55,000 nucleotides of DNA from Stramonita haemastoma (GCA_030674155.1 CM060318.1:90070631-90125630), one strand, 5' to 3'. Positions 19,045-29,411 are shown, counted from the stretch's first letter. Numbers and translations: made by a program. Notes: a model not told the origin generated them from the letters alone.

Positions 19045-19165
19045 CAGGCAGATAGCAAGGCAGAAAGATACAGAAAAAGATAGTTTTCTAGACGTTTCCC
19101 TAGTCATCTTGATATCTAGACATTGTTTTGGTGAAATGTGATTTTAACCTGAATATTTCAGAGCA

Positions 19166-19167
<2 letters not shown>

Positions 19168-19247
<80 letters not shown>
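19168..19247. repeat. (CT)n microsatellite
   Basis: About 40 CT units, followed by AATAAAAGAATTTTGC and a second short CT-rich stretch before the LINE fragment begins. Confidence 0.95.
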
Positions 19248-19250
<3 letters not shown>

Positions 19251-19659
19251 AAAAGAATTTTGCCTCTCTCTCTCTTCTCTCTTCGTGTTGCAGTTACTCA
19301 AGTACGATTTAATGCTCTACCACTGAACAATAATACATATCGTTATAATAGTTCAAACAAAGTTAAGAAATGCCCTGTTTGTAAAGACCAGATAGAAAAT
19401 GAAGAACACTTTCTATTCAATTGTCCTGTGTATGAAGATTTGAGAACTCTGAAAAATTCCAAAAGACTTCCTATGCACATGCTACTTAATGCTACAACAC
19501 TTTCTGACAGATACAATTTATCACAATTTATTTTTCATGCTATCAAAAGAAGAAAAAAGATATCTTTCTAGAACTATATCCTTATATTGATGAATACAAT
19601 GTTTAAAATATTGTTGATTATGATCCAGGTGAATTGTTTTGCGATGAACACTTTGGATC

Positions 19660-19675
19660 TACTACATAGTTGATG
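19660..19675 (+). repeat. 16-bp target-site duplication, left
   Basis: TACTACATAGTTGATG, repeated exactly at 20236-20251. Confidence 0.92.
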
Positions 19676-20025
19676 GTTGATGGTAACGATAATATATGCC
19701 CTTCATGCCGAAATGCCACAGAAGACGAATTTCACTTTCTTTTTGATTGTGTGGCCTATTCTGATAAACGCAGAAACTGTCAGGCGCTAAGTGTGTTTAA
19801 AGGCATTGCTGATATGAATTATGTTGCAAATATTCTATCTGTCAGCAGTGAAGAGAAAATAGAAAGTCTAGCTAAATTCATTGGAGAAGCAATGAATATT
19901 AGGAACAAGATAACGGAACTGAGTAACTAGTCCTTAGATGGTCCTTTATTGATTCTGTTAGTGTGTGTGTGTGGGGGGGGGGGGGGGGGAGGGAGGGAGA
20001 GAGAGAGAGAGAGTGTGTGTGTGTG

Positions 20026-20067
<42 letters not shown>

Positions 20068-20235
20068 ACCTGCGTGGCAATTAGAATGTGCAGTAGCATA
20101 ATGTAAGTGCGAAGTGAGAGAAAAATTTGAAAAACGTTATTATGTTACACAAATTCATCTGAACTTGTTATTCCCCCTTGTCTACAGGGCTGTAATGCTG
20201 TATAGACAATAAAACTGTGTCAGTGTCAGTGTCAG
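19676..20235 (+). mobile_element. 5'-truncated LINE of the 2A/I-like group, 560 bp
   Basis: A short insertion in the 3'UTR of fragment W with an exact 16-bp duplication. It encodes only the C-terminal end: CPSC...HFLFDCVAYSD zinc finger, then SLAKFIGEAMNIRNKITELS, stop at 19928-19930. Its 3'UTR has G-rich and (GT)n tracts, then CCCCCTTGTCTACAGGGC, TGTAATGCTGTATAGAC, AATAAA (20208-20213) and a (GTGTCA)n tail. That 3' end matches the large LINE ending at 29604, so both use the same retrotransposition machinery type. Confidence 0.9.
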
Positions 20236-20251
20236 TACTACATAGTTGATG
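20236..20251 (+). repeat. 16-bp target-site duplication, right
   Basis: Exact copy of 19660-19675 directly after the (GTGTCA)n tail. Confidence 0.92.
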
Positions 20252-20416
20252 TAATTTTTCGTGTTTTATTGTTGGGGATTCACTATTTCATATGTATTTA
20301 TTTGTTGATAGTAACAATACGTGTATAACACTTATGTCACATGCCCACTCCATTTGCCCACCATTCTTTTGTATTGTGGCCTAAGGCCGATGTACAGTAA
20401 AAGTCTGAAGTCTGAA

Positions 20417-20436
20417 CTCTCTCTCTCTCTCTCTCT
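20417..20436. repeat. (CT)n flank at 5' end of large LINE
   Basis: Ten CT units between the tail of fragment W and the G-run that opens the large LINE. CT-rich sequence also follows that LINE at 29605, so the LINE appears to have landed inside a CT array. Confidence 0.85.
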
Positions 20437-20787
20437 GGGGGGGGTGAGTTGATCTCACTGGAGAGATAGGACGCTTTTTTGCCTGTGTGGCCCTGGATAT
20501 TGTTAATTATTGATAATTAGTGCATTAATTAAAACACCTTACAAGTTTAATGCATACAGTGACATTCCTCTAAGTGTGGTGATCACAGTGGTGTAAAAAT
20601 TTTGACCAAAAGCAACCATGCCTGTGAGCAACTTATGTTTTCGTGCTACCTCTGGTCTATTTTTGGCCACTTACTGTAGCTTCATGGCCAAATTTGTGCA
20701 GTTTGTGTTGAAAATACGGGTGAGAATCCTGACTGCAGGAATAGACTGGATGTACTGCTGTTTGTGTTTGTGGCTTCCTACTTCTTG

Positions 20788-20820
20788 TGCTGTGGTGATG
20801 TGGAAGTAAACCTTGGACCT
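20788..20820 (+). other. 2A-like ribosome-skipping motif with Pro to Leu change
   Basis: Codons read CCGDVEVNLGP. The consensus 2A end is D-V/I-E-x-N-P-G-P, known from viruses and from ORFs of several non-LTR retrotransposons. Here all positions fit except N-L-G-P, where the first Pro is Leu (CTT, one base from CCT). That substitution should abolish skipping. The preceding hydrophobic stretch is also usual for element-borne 2A leaders. Confidence 0.75.
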
Positions 20821-21474
20821 GTGGACAGTAACCCCCCCCCCCCCCCCCACAAAAGTAGCAGAATGAGGAAGAAGACAGGGTGGCAGGAGAAAGCAACAAG
20901 GACTGTAGCAAGAATTCGTTTTCTTCCCCCTCACACCCTGGGGTAAATCTTGGTGCTTCCTCTGATGCCCTAACGCAACTCTTAGAGTCAATGCAAGAAC
21001 AAAGTGAGGCAATGCAGAAGCAAGGCAAACATATTGAATCTCTTTCAAAAAACATGTCGTGCATGCAGTCAGATGTCAGCACAATCAAATCAGACATTGG
21101 GCATGTAAAAAACAATGTGTGACATGTTAGAGGAAGAGAATGAACGTTTGTCATCATCAATGAAAAAAATGAAAGAGGATCTCAGTGAATTCTACAATAC
21201 ATGCAGACAAAACGAAGACAATTTAACAGCAATGTATACAGAAATGGATCGAATGAAAACAGAAATTGACAGTTTAAAGGACCATTGTGACACTGGAAAG
21301 GTTTTCACGGAGGGACAACCTCTGCCTTTATGGGGTGCCTCAGGCTGAAAAGTTTGAGAGTTACGACACATGTGCCAAGTTAGTTGCTGACACCTTAAAC
21401 AGTGTGGATGCACCAAAGAAGTGGTGTGCAGATGACTTCTCCAGAGCACACAGAGTAGGAGAGAGTCGCGAAGG

Positions 21475-21487
21475 TCATCCCAAACCA
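21475..21487 (+). repeat. 13-bp target-site duplication of RTE, left
   Basis: TCATCCCAAACCA, repeated exactly at 26060-26072. It encodes the HPKP part of ORF1 on both sides, so ORF1 reads continuously when one copy is removed. Confidence 0.95.
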
Positions 21488-21500
21488 CTCACTCACTCAC

Positions 21501-24116
21501 TCACTCAGTCCCATGTCCCAAAGGACGTAGGGGGGACATGAGAGAAGACGCAACAGAGATCTTTTTCCATGCTTCACGATCCTGTGTGGCTAGTAGGAGG
21601 TGTTGTAGGGGTTGGGCGGTCCAGTCTTTGATGTTGTCGACCCATGATTTCTTTTGGCGGTCTCTTCTTCTCTTGCCCTCGACTGTTCCTTGCAGGATGG
21701 TTTTTGCTAGGGTGTTGTGTCTTGTGGTGTGACCAAACCACATCAGCTTTCTCCTCTTTATGGTGGAGAGCAAAGGCTCTTGGGGGCCCACACGCTTTTT
21801 GATTTCTTCTTTCACATAGTTATTGGTCTTGTATTCTTTGTATGATATTTTGAGAAGTCTTCTGTGGCACTTGTTCTCGAATGCTTGGATTCTCCTCTCT
21901 AACTCTGCTGTCAGAGTCCATGATTCACAGCCATATAGGAGGATAGATATCACGAGGGATTTGTAAAGGTGGTATTTGGTGCCGAAGCTGATGTTGTTGC
22001 TTCTGATGATCTTCTCAAGTCTGACTAGAGCAGATGTTGCTGTTGCAATGCGAGCTTTCACTTCATTGTTTGATGTGCCATCTTTTGTTAGGATGGAGCC
22101 TAAGTATTTGAATTGGCTCACCTCTTCTAGTGTTTCTCCATTCATCTTTATTTCCGTGATGTCATTACTTGCGCTGTTGACCATGATCTTTGATTTCTCT
22201 GTACTGACCTCCATGCCGTATGCACTCGCTTGATCTGTTAAATTGTCTGTGAGGATTTGCAGTTCTTGTTTGCTGCTGCCCATGAGGTCAATGTCATCTG
22301 CAAATCTGAGGTTGCAAAGGGGTCTTCCACCAATGGAGATGGAAGTGTGGTGGTTTTGCAGTGTCTCTGTCATGATTTTTTGAGGAAGAGGTTCAAGAGT
22401 ACAGGTGAGAGAAGGCAGCCCTGGCGAACCCCAACCGTGGTCTTGAAGAACTTGCCCACGTGATTATTCATGAAAACTGCACTTTTTGCGTTCTCGTACA
22501 GAGCCTTGATGACTTCAATTAGGCAGCTGTCAATGTTGAAGTGCCTGAGTACTTGCCAGAGGCCGTCATGCCATACCCTGTCAAAGGCCTTTTTGAAGTC
22601 TATGAAATTGTGGTACAAGTCTTTTTGGTGTTGGAGATGCTTCTCTATCAGAATTCTCAGATTGAAAATTTGTTCCATTGTGCTGCGTTTTGGTCTAAAG
22701 CCCGCTTGTTCTTCTGCCAGGAGTTTTTCTGCTTGGTTTTTCAGTCTGTTGAGGACTACCTGCAGCATGATCTTGCTAGGATGACTTATGAGACTGATGG
22801 TTCTGTAGTTCTGGCATTTCTTGAGGTTTCCTTTCTTTGGCAGGGGTATTACAAGAGACTGTGTCCATTCTTTTGGACATTCTTTGGTGTCGTGGATCTT
22901 CTGACAAAGTTCTGTGAATCGCCTTGCTGTTTCATTCCCTCCATTTTTTATGAGTTCAGCTGGGATGTTATCGATTCCAGGGGACTTCCCCTTCTTCAAT
23001 TGTTTAATAGCTGCATCTACTTCACACCTTAGTATTGGTGGGTCTTTATCTTGGTGTTCAGGGGGTTTGTCAGAAACTATGTTGGTATCTGGGCGTAGTG
23101 GGTAGTTGTACAATCCCTCACAGTATTCTGTCCAGCGTTGGAGGATGGCATTGTTTTCTGTTAAAAGATTTCCTTCTTTGTCTTCAATAACAGAGGCTTT
23201 AGGCTGTGTGGTTTTCGTTAGTGCTTTCAAAGTGTCATAAGCTGTTTTGCTGTTTCCCTTGGTCATTCCAGCTTCGATGTTGTTGCATTGTTCTTCTATC
23301 CACGCTTCTTTGGCTTCTCTCATCTTTTTCCTCACTTCTTTGTGGCTATCCATGTACTTCTTGTAAGCTTCTTGACTTGTGAACTTTTGTTTCTTAAGTT
23401 CTCTTCTTTTGTCGCAGAGGTCAAGAACCTCATTTGTCACCCAGGGTTGTTTCTTTGTTCTGCTTTTTCCTAATGTTTCTTCTGCTGCTGTCGTTAGCAC
23501 TTCTTTGATGTTGTTGGCCAATGTGTGCACATCATTGTCGATGGCTGTGAGTGCGGCAAACTTTCCTCCTATGTTGGCTTGGAAGATCTCAACCACTGTT
23601 GGGTCTTTGAGTTTTTCCAGGTCGAATCTTATGCGTGGGCTTTTTGGCTGTTGTTTTGCTTTCAGTTTCAGTCTGATGGTGGTAAGTACAAGGTCGTGGT
23701 CACTGCCAATGTCAGCTCCTGGGAATGTTCTTGTGTTTGCCTTGTTTATGCTGGATTTGAATCTTTGGGGTGACAGAATGTAATCAATTTGATTATGAAT
23801 CAGACCATTTGGTGAGTGCCAGGTTGATGTTCTGGATGGCTTGTGAGGGTGGAGTGTGTTAGCCAAAGTAAGTTTGTGCTTCTTTGCAAATTCCAGCAGC
23901 CGCTGTCCTCTGTCATTTGTTTCTCCCAGTCCAAATCGTCCTGTGGTTCCTGCCCAGGTGTCATAGGCATCAGGTCCCACCTTAGCATTCCAGTCACCTT
24001 CCACGATAAGGATGTCTTTTTGGGGCGTTTTGGAGATGACGTTTTCAAGTTCTTCATAGAATTCTTCTATCTGATCATCATCGTAGTCAGATGTTGGAGC
24101 ATACACTTGGATGATG
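21501..24116 (-). pseudogene. RTE endonuclease (from strand VYAP) and RT, one frameshift
   Basis: 24116-22370 reads endonuclease motifs IIQVYAPTSD, GDWNAKVG, IDYILS, GSDHDLV, then linker, RT start KKGKSPGIDNIPAEL, NYRTISLISHPSKIM, AEEQAGFRP, DFKKAFDRVWHDGLW and TTVGVRQGCLLSP. A one-base deletion near 22374-22382 (six T where the paralog has TGTTTTC) shifts frame. 22373-21501 continues with NLRFADDIDLM (FADD 22293-22304), KYLGSILTKDGTSN, YGCESWTLTAELERRIQAFE, KRRKLMWFGHTTRH and GKRRRDRQKKSW. All catalytic residues of endonuclease and RT that I can identify are present apart from the break. Confidence 0.92.
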
Positions 24117-24120
24117 GTGA

Positions 24121-25607
24121 TGTAACCCACCGAAAGTTTTGTCTAGGAGGGGAAACAAAATTTTAGGTCACCAGTGATAAGACATTTGTAAAACTGAAAC
24201 ATGTTTATTTTTTCTAAGTCAACAAAAAATCGAAATGTTAGGATTTTTTGTTGGTATTTTATTTAATTTATAAAATAGTTTTAGTTGTATTTAGATTTAG
24301 AGTCATTTAAAAAAAAAAAAAGTAAAAGGAAGTATAACGATCTAGGCACTTCCTGTTGACATTCTAGAAATCTCCGACAGTGACAGTGAATCATTGATCG
24401 TTGAGAGAGCAAGCCATATTTTTGTTAGTAGTTTAGGCTACTATTCACCTATTCTTAGGTGATCAATGTGCCCTTTTTTAGGTGAGTGTTAATGTTATAG
24501 TGTGTTAGTTATTTTGAGTAAGATGTTGTGTGTCTTTAATACGTTATTTTTCAGAGGTACATTAGTAGTGTGAGGAACCTGTTTGAAGCAGTCATTTAGG
24601 TGAAAGTAAATTGTTATGATTAGAAATGCTTTGATGATTCAAGCATTTCTCTTGCTATAAGTTGTGTTTTTTGGTGCTGTTGGCCTTATGAGTGACTGTG
24701 AATTATTGGAGCATTTTCAGGCAATCATATTTGATTTTTGTGTTGTTATGGTGTATGAAGAATGAATATTGAACACCCCTGTTTCAGTGAAGGTTGAGCT
24801 GAATTTCTCAAGGAGAAATATTTGTCATGTTTTATATTTTGCTCTGTTTGAACAACTGAGTAAGATGGTTGGAAGGGTTGTGGTAGATATAATGTGGTAC
24901 ACACATATTTTTTATCTGGGTTTTTCCTGAATCATAGCTCAGTACCTCATATCTGTTCCTACTCATATGTCTCTTCCAACCCGTCACCTTGGTGTGTGTG
25001 TATGTGTGTGTATGACAATAGACATGTAAAATGTTAATTTTATGTGTAACCGGTTGCATGCGTGTGACTTAATTGAATGAGAGCACTTTGATTGTGTACT
25101 CCACAGGATTCAGTGTTGTCAAAAGCGGAACCTGGGTGAAATGTTTTGACACCTTTAGTGGTTAGATTAGGCATTAGATTGCTATGTGTTTTATGTTGGG
25201 GGAAACAGGTGACACCCTGGGAGTGAGGTTGTTCTGCCACTATGAAAAAAAACCTGTTACCAAATTGAGGTTTGGTGGAATGGCTCAAGAAGCCATCACT
25301 AATTTAGTTATTGCACTGTGCTATCCACAGTGGGTGTTTAAATGTGATTAATCTGAGTATTTTTGTGTATGTTGGATTGTGTGCAGAGAGCACGAACCAG
25401 CCGGTGGTCTACTCCATCACGAAGCTATTGTGTTTTTGACTTAGTTGATTTGGGGCATGGTTTGAGATTGCTATCTACCTTACAAACCCAATAGAATTTT
25501 ACAATCAATAAATCCTTGGAACAGCCATTCCAGTTTTTATCTATTTCTTTGTGTGAAAGAGTCAGAACCCTATGTACCCGGCGGAAGGATAAAGAGCCTG
25601 GGTTACA
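24121..25607 (+). mobile_element. Putative solo LTR, 1,487 bp
   Basis: Begins TGTAACCCA and ends TGGGTTACA (9-bp inverted ends in TG...CA form), flanked by GTGA at 24117-24120 and 25608-25611. Without it and one GTGA, RTE codons read QNLTIIQVYAP across the site, proving it is an insertion. AATAAA at 25507-25512, about 95 bp from the right end, fits an R-U5 region and + orientation. No coding sequence and no second LTR are seen, so a solo LTR of a Gypsy-like element is the best reading. A DNA transposon with 9-bp inverted ends is less likely given TG/CA and the polyadenylation signal. It contains an L2 3'UTR fragment. Confidence 0.7.
24905..25105 (+). mobile_element. L2 3'UTR fragment inside the LTR
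   Basis: GAATCATAGCTCAGTACCTCA, CCCGTCACCTTGG, a short interrupted (TG)n, then GTAACCGGTTGCATGCGTGTGACT and GAATGAGAGCACTTTGAT match 2431-2650 (AAATCATAGCACAGTACCTCA, GTAAACGGTTGTATGCACGTGACT, GAATGAAAGCGCTTTGAT). The fragment starts near the L2 stop codon. Either a very short L2 insertion or sequence captured by the LTR; no target duplication recognised. Confidence 0.7.
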
Positions 25608-25611
25608 GTGA

Positions 25612-26056
25612 GATTCTGGGGGTTTGCAGAAATTCTGATTGAGATGAGTCTGCTGGATACTGGTGTGCAGCTGATGATGCTTGACACAATCCCTTTCCTG
25701 ACAATAAAGCCTACTCCATGTTGATGTAGTTTCTCTTCTTCGCTGTACCATATTTTGTGGCCGTCTTGCGTGGTTGTTTCTCCGAAGCCAATCCATCTGA
25801 CTTCCGCAAGCCCTATGATGTCCCATTTATACCTCTGTAATTCATGTGTAAATTCCTGTATTCTTCCTGTTTGGTACAGAGTCCTTACATTCCATGTACC
25901 AATGGTTGCCCCTTTAGCTGGAAGCTTTAGAGTTGGTTCTGCCCCAGTAGCACACTTGTCACTCCCACCCTGGAGGCTTGCAGTGGGTAGCGCGGTCGTT
26001 GTTGATCCGGGCCTCGACCAATCCGGCATGTCTTTCTGTTTTGTTTTTCTCATCAT
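25612..26056 (-). pseudogene. RTE endonuclease N-terminal part
   Basis: Minus-strand frame: DMPDWSRPGSTTT, GGSDKCATGAE, then TWNVRTLYQTGR (Asn of APE-type endonucleases), IIGLAEVRW (catalytic Glu), DGHKIWYSEEEKLHQHG, and ISANPQNLT at the LTR junction. The remaining endonuclease continues at 24116. N-terminal extension and motif spacing are normal for RTE. Confidence 0.9.
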
Positions 26057-26059
26057 TTC

Positions 26060-26072
26060 TCATCCCAAACCA
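26060..26072 (+). repeat. 13-bp target-site duplication of RTE, right
   Basis: TCATCCCAAACCA, exact copy of 21475-21487. Confidence 0.95.
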
Positions 26073-26795
26073 ATGATTGTGAAATTCAGCCATTGGAGAG
26101 ACAAAATGATCGTGCTTACTGACAAGAACTATCGGTCACAACTGGAAGAAAAAGGAGTCAGGGTGGCTAATGACTTGACTCGAAAACAAGCCAGCATCGT
26201 TGCAGAAGCAAGGAGAGAGGGGAAGGTGGCTTTCTTCAGGACGGGCAAGCTGACGGTCGGGCCCAGAAGACCAGACCCCAGGACCTATGCAGAGGTAGCA
26301 GCAGCAGCAGCAGACGCAGCCGGTGTCCCTGATGCCAGAAAAACATCCCTTGAAACGCAAAGGCGGTCGCTGCAGGATGACGGTGCTACAAGCAGCAGTG
26401 CCAACAAGGTCAGAGGTCATGACCTTGGCAAAGAACAAAGACATGGTTTGGATTTCCTTCATCCCTCCAGCACTGGCAGGCAGTGTAGCCGTGTCCAGGA
26501 TGGACATGATACGGACAGTGGTAAGGGCAGCGGTACCACAGAGGGCAGCAGACAAAAAGGTAAGGGTTTGATGCAGGGTGAAGGTCAGAGTCATGGCCAA
26601 AACTCCCCTTGCACTTCCAGTGAAGACAGATGGTTTAGCAATGCACAGGGAGTACATGACATAGGGGGTGGTGGTGGACAGAGACAGAGCCGTACAAACA
26701 TGAACCCAACCAGAGGTAGCCAGTCCTCTCCTGGTGATAGGATTTCTGGCTCTGACCCTTGCTGGCCCCAACATTCTGCTAGGGGTGCTCCATGT
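26073..26795 (+). pseudogene. LINE ORF1, 3' part: RRM-like end and low-complexity tail
   Basis: Continues ORF1 after the RTE: MIVKFSHWRDKMIVL, GVRVANDLTRKQASIVAEAR and KVAFFRTGKLTVG, the second half and C-terminal domain typical of LINE ORF1 RNA-binding proteins (VKFxxxxDKxxVL and NEDLTxxxxxLxxxAR patterns). Then an Ala-rich linker (EVAAAAADAAG), and about 150 residues of Gly/Ser/Gln/His-rich sequence ending ...SARGAPC, stop at 26796-26798. This portion is open for about 240 codons. The longer open frame running back to 25755 is antisense RTE sequence and not part of the protein. Confidence 0.8.
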
Positions 26796-26829
26796 TAGGA
26801 CAGGCAGGATCGTTTTGATGAGTTCAGTT

Positions 26830-28340
26830 TTCTTGTATATAATGTTGAAAATTTGTATTCAAAACTTACTGATTTATCTTTCATGAACTATGTTTCCAGT
26901 TTTTAGTGGTATTTTTCATGATCACAGAAAATTTTTTGCTCCAGCTAAAAGATTGTCCCAGCAAAGTCGGAATTCAGGCGGCGTTTTATTGTTGATCAGA
27001 AAATCACTGGCCAATTTTGTTTCCAGCATTAGAATTAATTGTGACAACACTGTAGCAGTTAGAGTTAGCAAGTCTGTTTTTAATATTAGTAAAGATGTTC
27101 TTTTATTTGCATGCTAAGTTGTGCCAGAAAATGGACCGTTATATGATCAACTTGTAATTAAGGATGGTATTGTTCATTTAGAAGAAAATATTTTGCATGC
27201 AACACAAGATCAGGATTTATATATAATGATACTAGGTGACCTTAATGCTAGAACTGCAAGCAACCAGCCTACAGAGGAACATATGATCACTTATTACACT
27301 CAGTGTTATGAGGAAGATGATGATGATACTGATAATTCTAACTACCTGGAAAGAAAGCCAAAGGATGATATTATAAATCGGTTTGGTAGATCTTTGTTGA
27401 ATTTGTGTTTTTTGTTAAACTGTGTTATTGTTAATGGATGTTGTGATGGTGACCTCTGCAGGTGATTATACATATGTATCACCACATGGCTGCAGTGTGG
27501 TAGATTATGTTGTTATGTCAGATGATATATTTTCCAGAACCTGTTGTGACATGTGTATTAGTGATCGTGTTGACTCATGGCACTTACCTGTAGAATTTAA
27601 ATGGAAAACAGCATGCAATGAGACAAATTATACTAAACCTCAGGAAGATGCCTCTTGTGTTGAAGAGCGTATCATTTGGTCTGAGTAGTGTGCATCACAC
27701 TATAAGGAAGAGCAAAGGTCTGCTGATTAGGTATTCAAGAGGCATCTGTAGCCTTGAATTCAGACATAAATAATTCCATGGAAATCTTTGTACAATTATT
27801 ATGCAGTGCAGCAGCATGCATGATAAGAACAGTGGGGAAAAAGAAGAAACATAATGACTGGTATGAAAAGGAATGTTTCAAAAAGAGAAAAACAGTGAAA
27901 AGATTGTTAAGAAATTTTAAACAGGATAAAACAATGTGCCATGATAAGAAAGATGCTTATGTTAAAGAGAGGAAAGAATACAAACAGTTACTAAGTAAAC
28001 AGAAAAGAGAGTTTGATCAGGCAAGATTAACAAAGCTGAAACAGTGAGTAAATAATCTCAAGTTATTTTGGCAGACAATTAGATCACAATGGTACAGGCA
28101 TTTTTTTAGTGTGTTTCATGATTCCGTACCAGTATCAGATTCTGAAGATGTACATGACCCTGAAGATCAGGAAGAAGAAGAAATGTCTGATACCCTGTTT
28201 TATGACCCCATTTCCAAGCAAGAGACTCTTACCAGCATTGGTAACCTAAAAGCTGGAAAAAGCGCAGGGCCAGAAAGAGTGGTGAGTGACATGTTAAAAC
28301 ATGCAGACACAATAGATGGTTTCAAGGGAACAGTGGTATT
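26830..28340 (+). pseudogene. LINE ORF2 endonuclease, linker and RT start, broken
   Basis: APE-type endonuclease traces: QQSRNSGGVLLLIRK, LLFACYVVPENGPLYD, ILGDLNARTAS (GDFN box), SVVDYVVMS (DY box) and DSWHLPVEF (SDH box changed to DSWH). The first endonuclease motifs upstream of 26940 are decayed. A frameshift lies near 27460, a stop at 27686, and 27754-28047 is a Lys-rich linker. LKAGKSAGPERVVSDMLKHA at about 28246-28305 is the start of RT. After 28320 the sequence jumps to the end of RT, so palm motifs including FADD are deleted. Confidence 0.75.
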
Positions 28341-29349
28341 ATGGAACTGAACAAGTAAAAGTAACTAATTCATATACATACTTGGGTATGTTTTTCACAA
28401 CAAAATTAAGTCTTAGTACTGCTTTGTCTGAGGTTTGCAGAAAGGGAAAGAAAGGGGCCATGAAAATATTAAATTCACTGAAAAGATTATAGTCAAATGA
28501 TCCTAAATTATTTTGGAAACTATTTGACACACAAATTGAACCGATCCTAACTTATGCAGCTGAAGTTTGGAGATTAAATAAAGATTGTAAAGGAATTGAA
28601 ATTGTACATACATTTGCAATAAAAAGTTTCCTAAATGTTCCCCTGCATGCCTCAAACATACAGGTCTATGGAGAAACAGGAAGATATTCACTTTATATTA
28701 GAATGACAGTGAAATGTATTAGGTATTGGTTGAAATTATGTCAAGAATATGTCAACAGACATATGAAATGCTTTTGTTTCAACATGAATGAGGCCATTTT
28801 AACTGGGTATCTAATGTGCAACAGAAATTGATAGAAAATGGTTTTGGTATGGTTTGGTTATGTCAAGGCATTGGATGCCAAGCAACCTTCATTAATGAAT
28901 TTAAAGACAGGTTAATTTCTTGTTACATACAAAACTGGAATTCTGATTTGGAGAATAAGGAGAAGTATAAATGGTTTCATTCATTTAAAAATGTCTTTCA
29001 AGCAGAAAAGTATCTATCATGTGTTACAAACAAGTGGCACAGAGACAATTTTGCAAAGTTTCGGCTTAGGGTTTGTGGTCTAAAAAATTCTCAAATGTGG
29101 CATTTGAATGATCATGTTGATGCAAATTGCCCATTCTGTGAAAATGAATTGGAAAATAAAGCTCACTTCCTATTCCACTGCAGAGCGTATGAAGATATCA
29201 ATAAAAACTGTGCCATACTGCAATCCTTCTCTGGTATGCTAGATCAAAACCGGGTTGCAATGATTTTGTCTCATACTGATGAAAATACAATTCTATGCCT
29301 TTCCAAATACATAGCTTTAGCATTAAAAATAAGGAAACAAGAAATCTAG
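28341..29349 (+). pseudogene. LINE RT end and C-terminal zinc-finger domain
   Basis: SYTYLGMFFTTKLSLS (RT thumb-side YLG block), then QIEPILTYAAEVW, FAIKSFLNVPLHAS and VYGETGRYSL. A stop occurs near 28490 and another near 28831. 28816-29349 is open for 177 codons: GMVWLCQGIG, CYIQNWNSDLENKEKY, KFRLRVCGLKNSQMW and CPFCENELENKAHFLFHC (C-x2-C-x9-H-x4-C zinc finger). Homologous regions occur at 46405-47354 and, as short ends, at 19280-19570 and 19676-19930. Confidence 0.85.
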
Positions 29350-29407
29350 GAAGTAAGATAAAAATGTTTATTGTAAGATTATGTTCAAAACAATCCTATA
29401 ATTATTA

Positions 29408-29411
<4 letters not shown>

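Larger units (their letters stand above)
19280..20416 (+). mobile_element. I-like LINE 3' fragment W, interrupted by a younger LINE
   Basis: 5'-truncated. The coding end (about 19295-19570) has a C-terminal zinc-finger block CPVC...HFLFNCPVYEDL and stops at 19569-19571. Its 3'UTR runs to 19675, is interrupted at 19676-20235, and resumes at 20252 through TTGTATTGTGGCCTAAGGCC and GATGTACAGTAAAAG to a tail AAGTCTGAAGTCTGAA at about 20414. GTGGCCTAAGGCC is an element-specific palindrome near the 3' terminus. The (CT)n that follows received the next insertion. Confidence 0.75.
20743..21487 (+). pseudogene. LINE ORF1, 5' part: 2A-like leader, coiled coil, start of RRM-like region
   Basis: From about 20752 a hydrophobic stretch (VLLFVFVASYFLCC) leads into the 2A-like motif GDVEVNLGP. 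After a C-run (about 20831-20849, probable frameshift site) come acidic/polar sequence and a coiled-coil stretch (LLESMQEQSEAMQKQGKHIE; MKKMKEDLSEFY). After further frame changes at 21121 and 21300 it reads SRRDNLCLYGVPQAE and DDFSRAHRVGESREGHPKP, the typical start of the RRM-like region of LINE ORF1 proteins (Transposase_22-like). The RTE insertion cuts the frame at HPKP; coding resumes at 26073 after the duplicated target. Confidence 0.8.
21488..26059 (-). mobile_element. RTE LINE copy B, inserted in LINE ORF1 and carrying an LTR insertion
   Basis: Minus-strand RTE of about 3.08 kb (after subtracting the 1,487-bp LTR and 4-bp duplication), with a (GAGT)n 3' tail (+ strand CTCACTCACTCACTCACTCAG at 21488) and a perfect 13-bp target duplication. 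The 5' side starts close to the ORF start and may be slightly truncated: the paralog at 51.7-54.7 kb has several hundred more bases of 5' leader. Endonuclease and RT are both present. Visible damage is the LTR in the endonuclease and one single-base deletion in RT, so the copy is young. Its RT region is nearly identical to 51728-53729. Confidence 0.92.

Noticed and set aside
20618..20809. 63-codon plus-strand frame before LINE ORF1 as a separate small ORF
   Set aside because: It overlaps the 2A-like leader in another frame and has no features; the hydrophobic leader plus 2A frame is the better reading.
22541..23783. Several plus-strand frames of 80-160 codons
   Set aside because: Antisense shadows of the RTE RT and endonuclease on the minus strand; the same applies to 52211-53340.
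25755..26798. 347-codon plus-strand frame
   Set aside because: The first 100 codons are antisense of the RTE endonuclease; only the part from about 26073 is real LINE ORF1, joined by chance across the target duplication.
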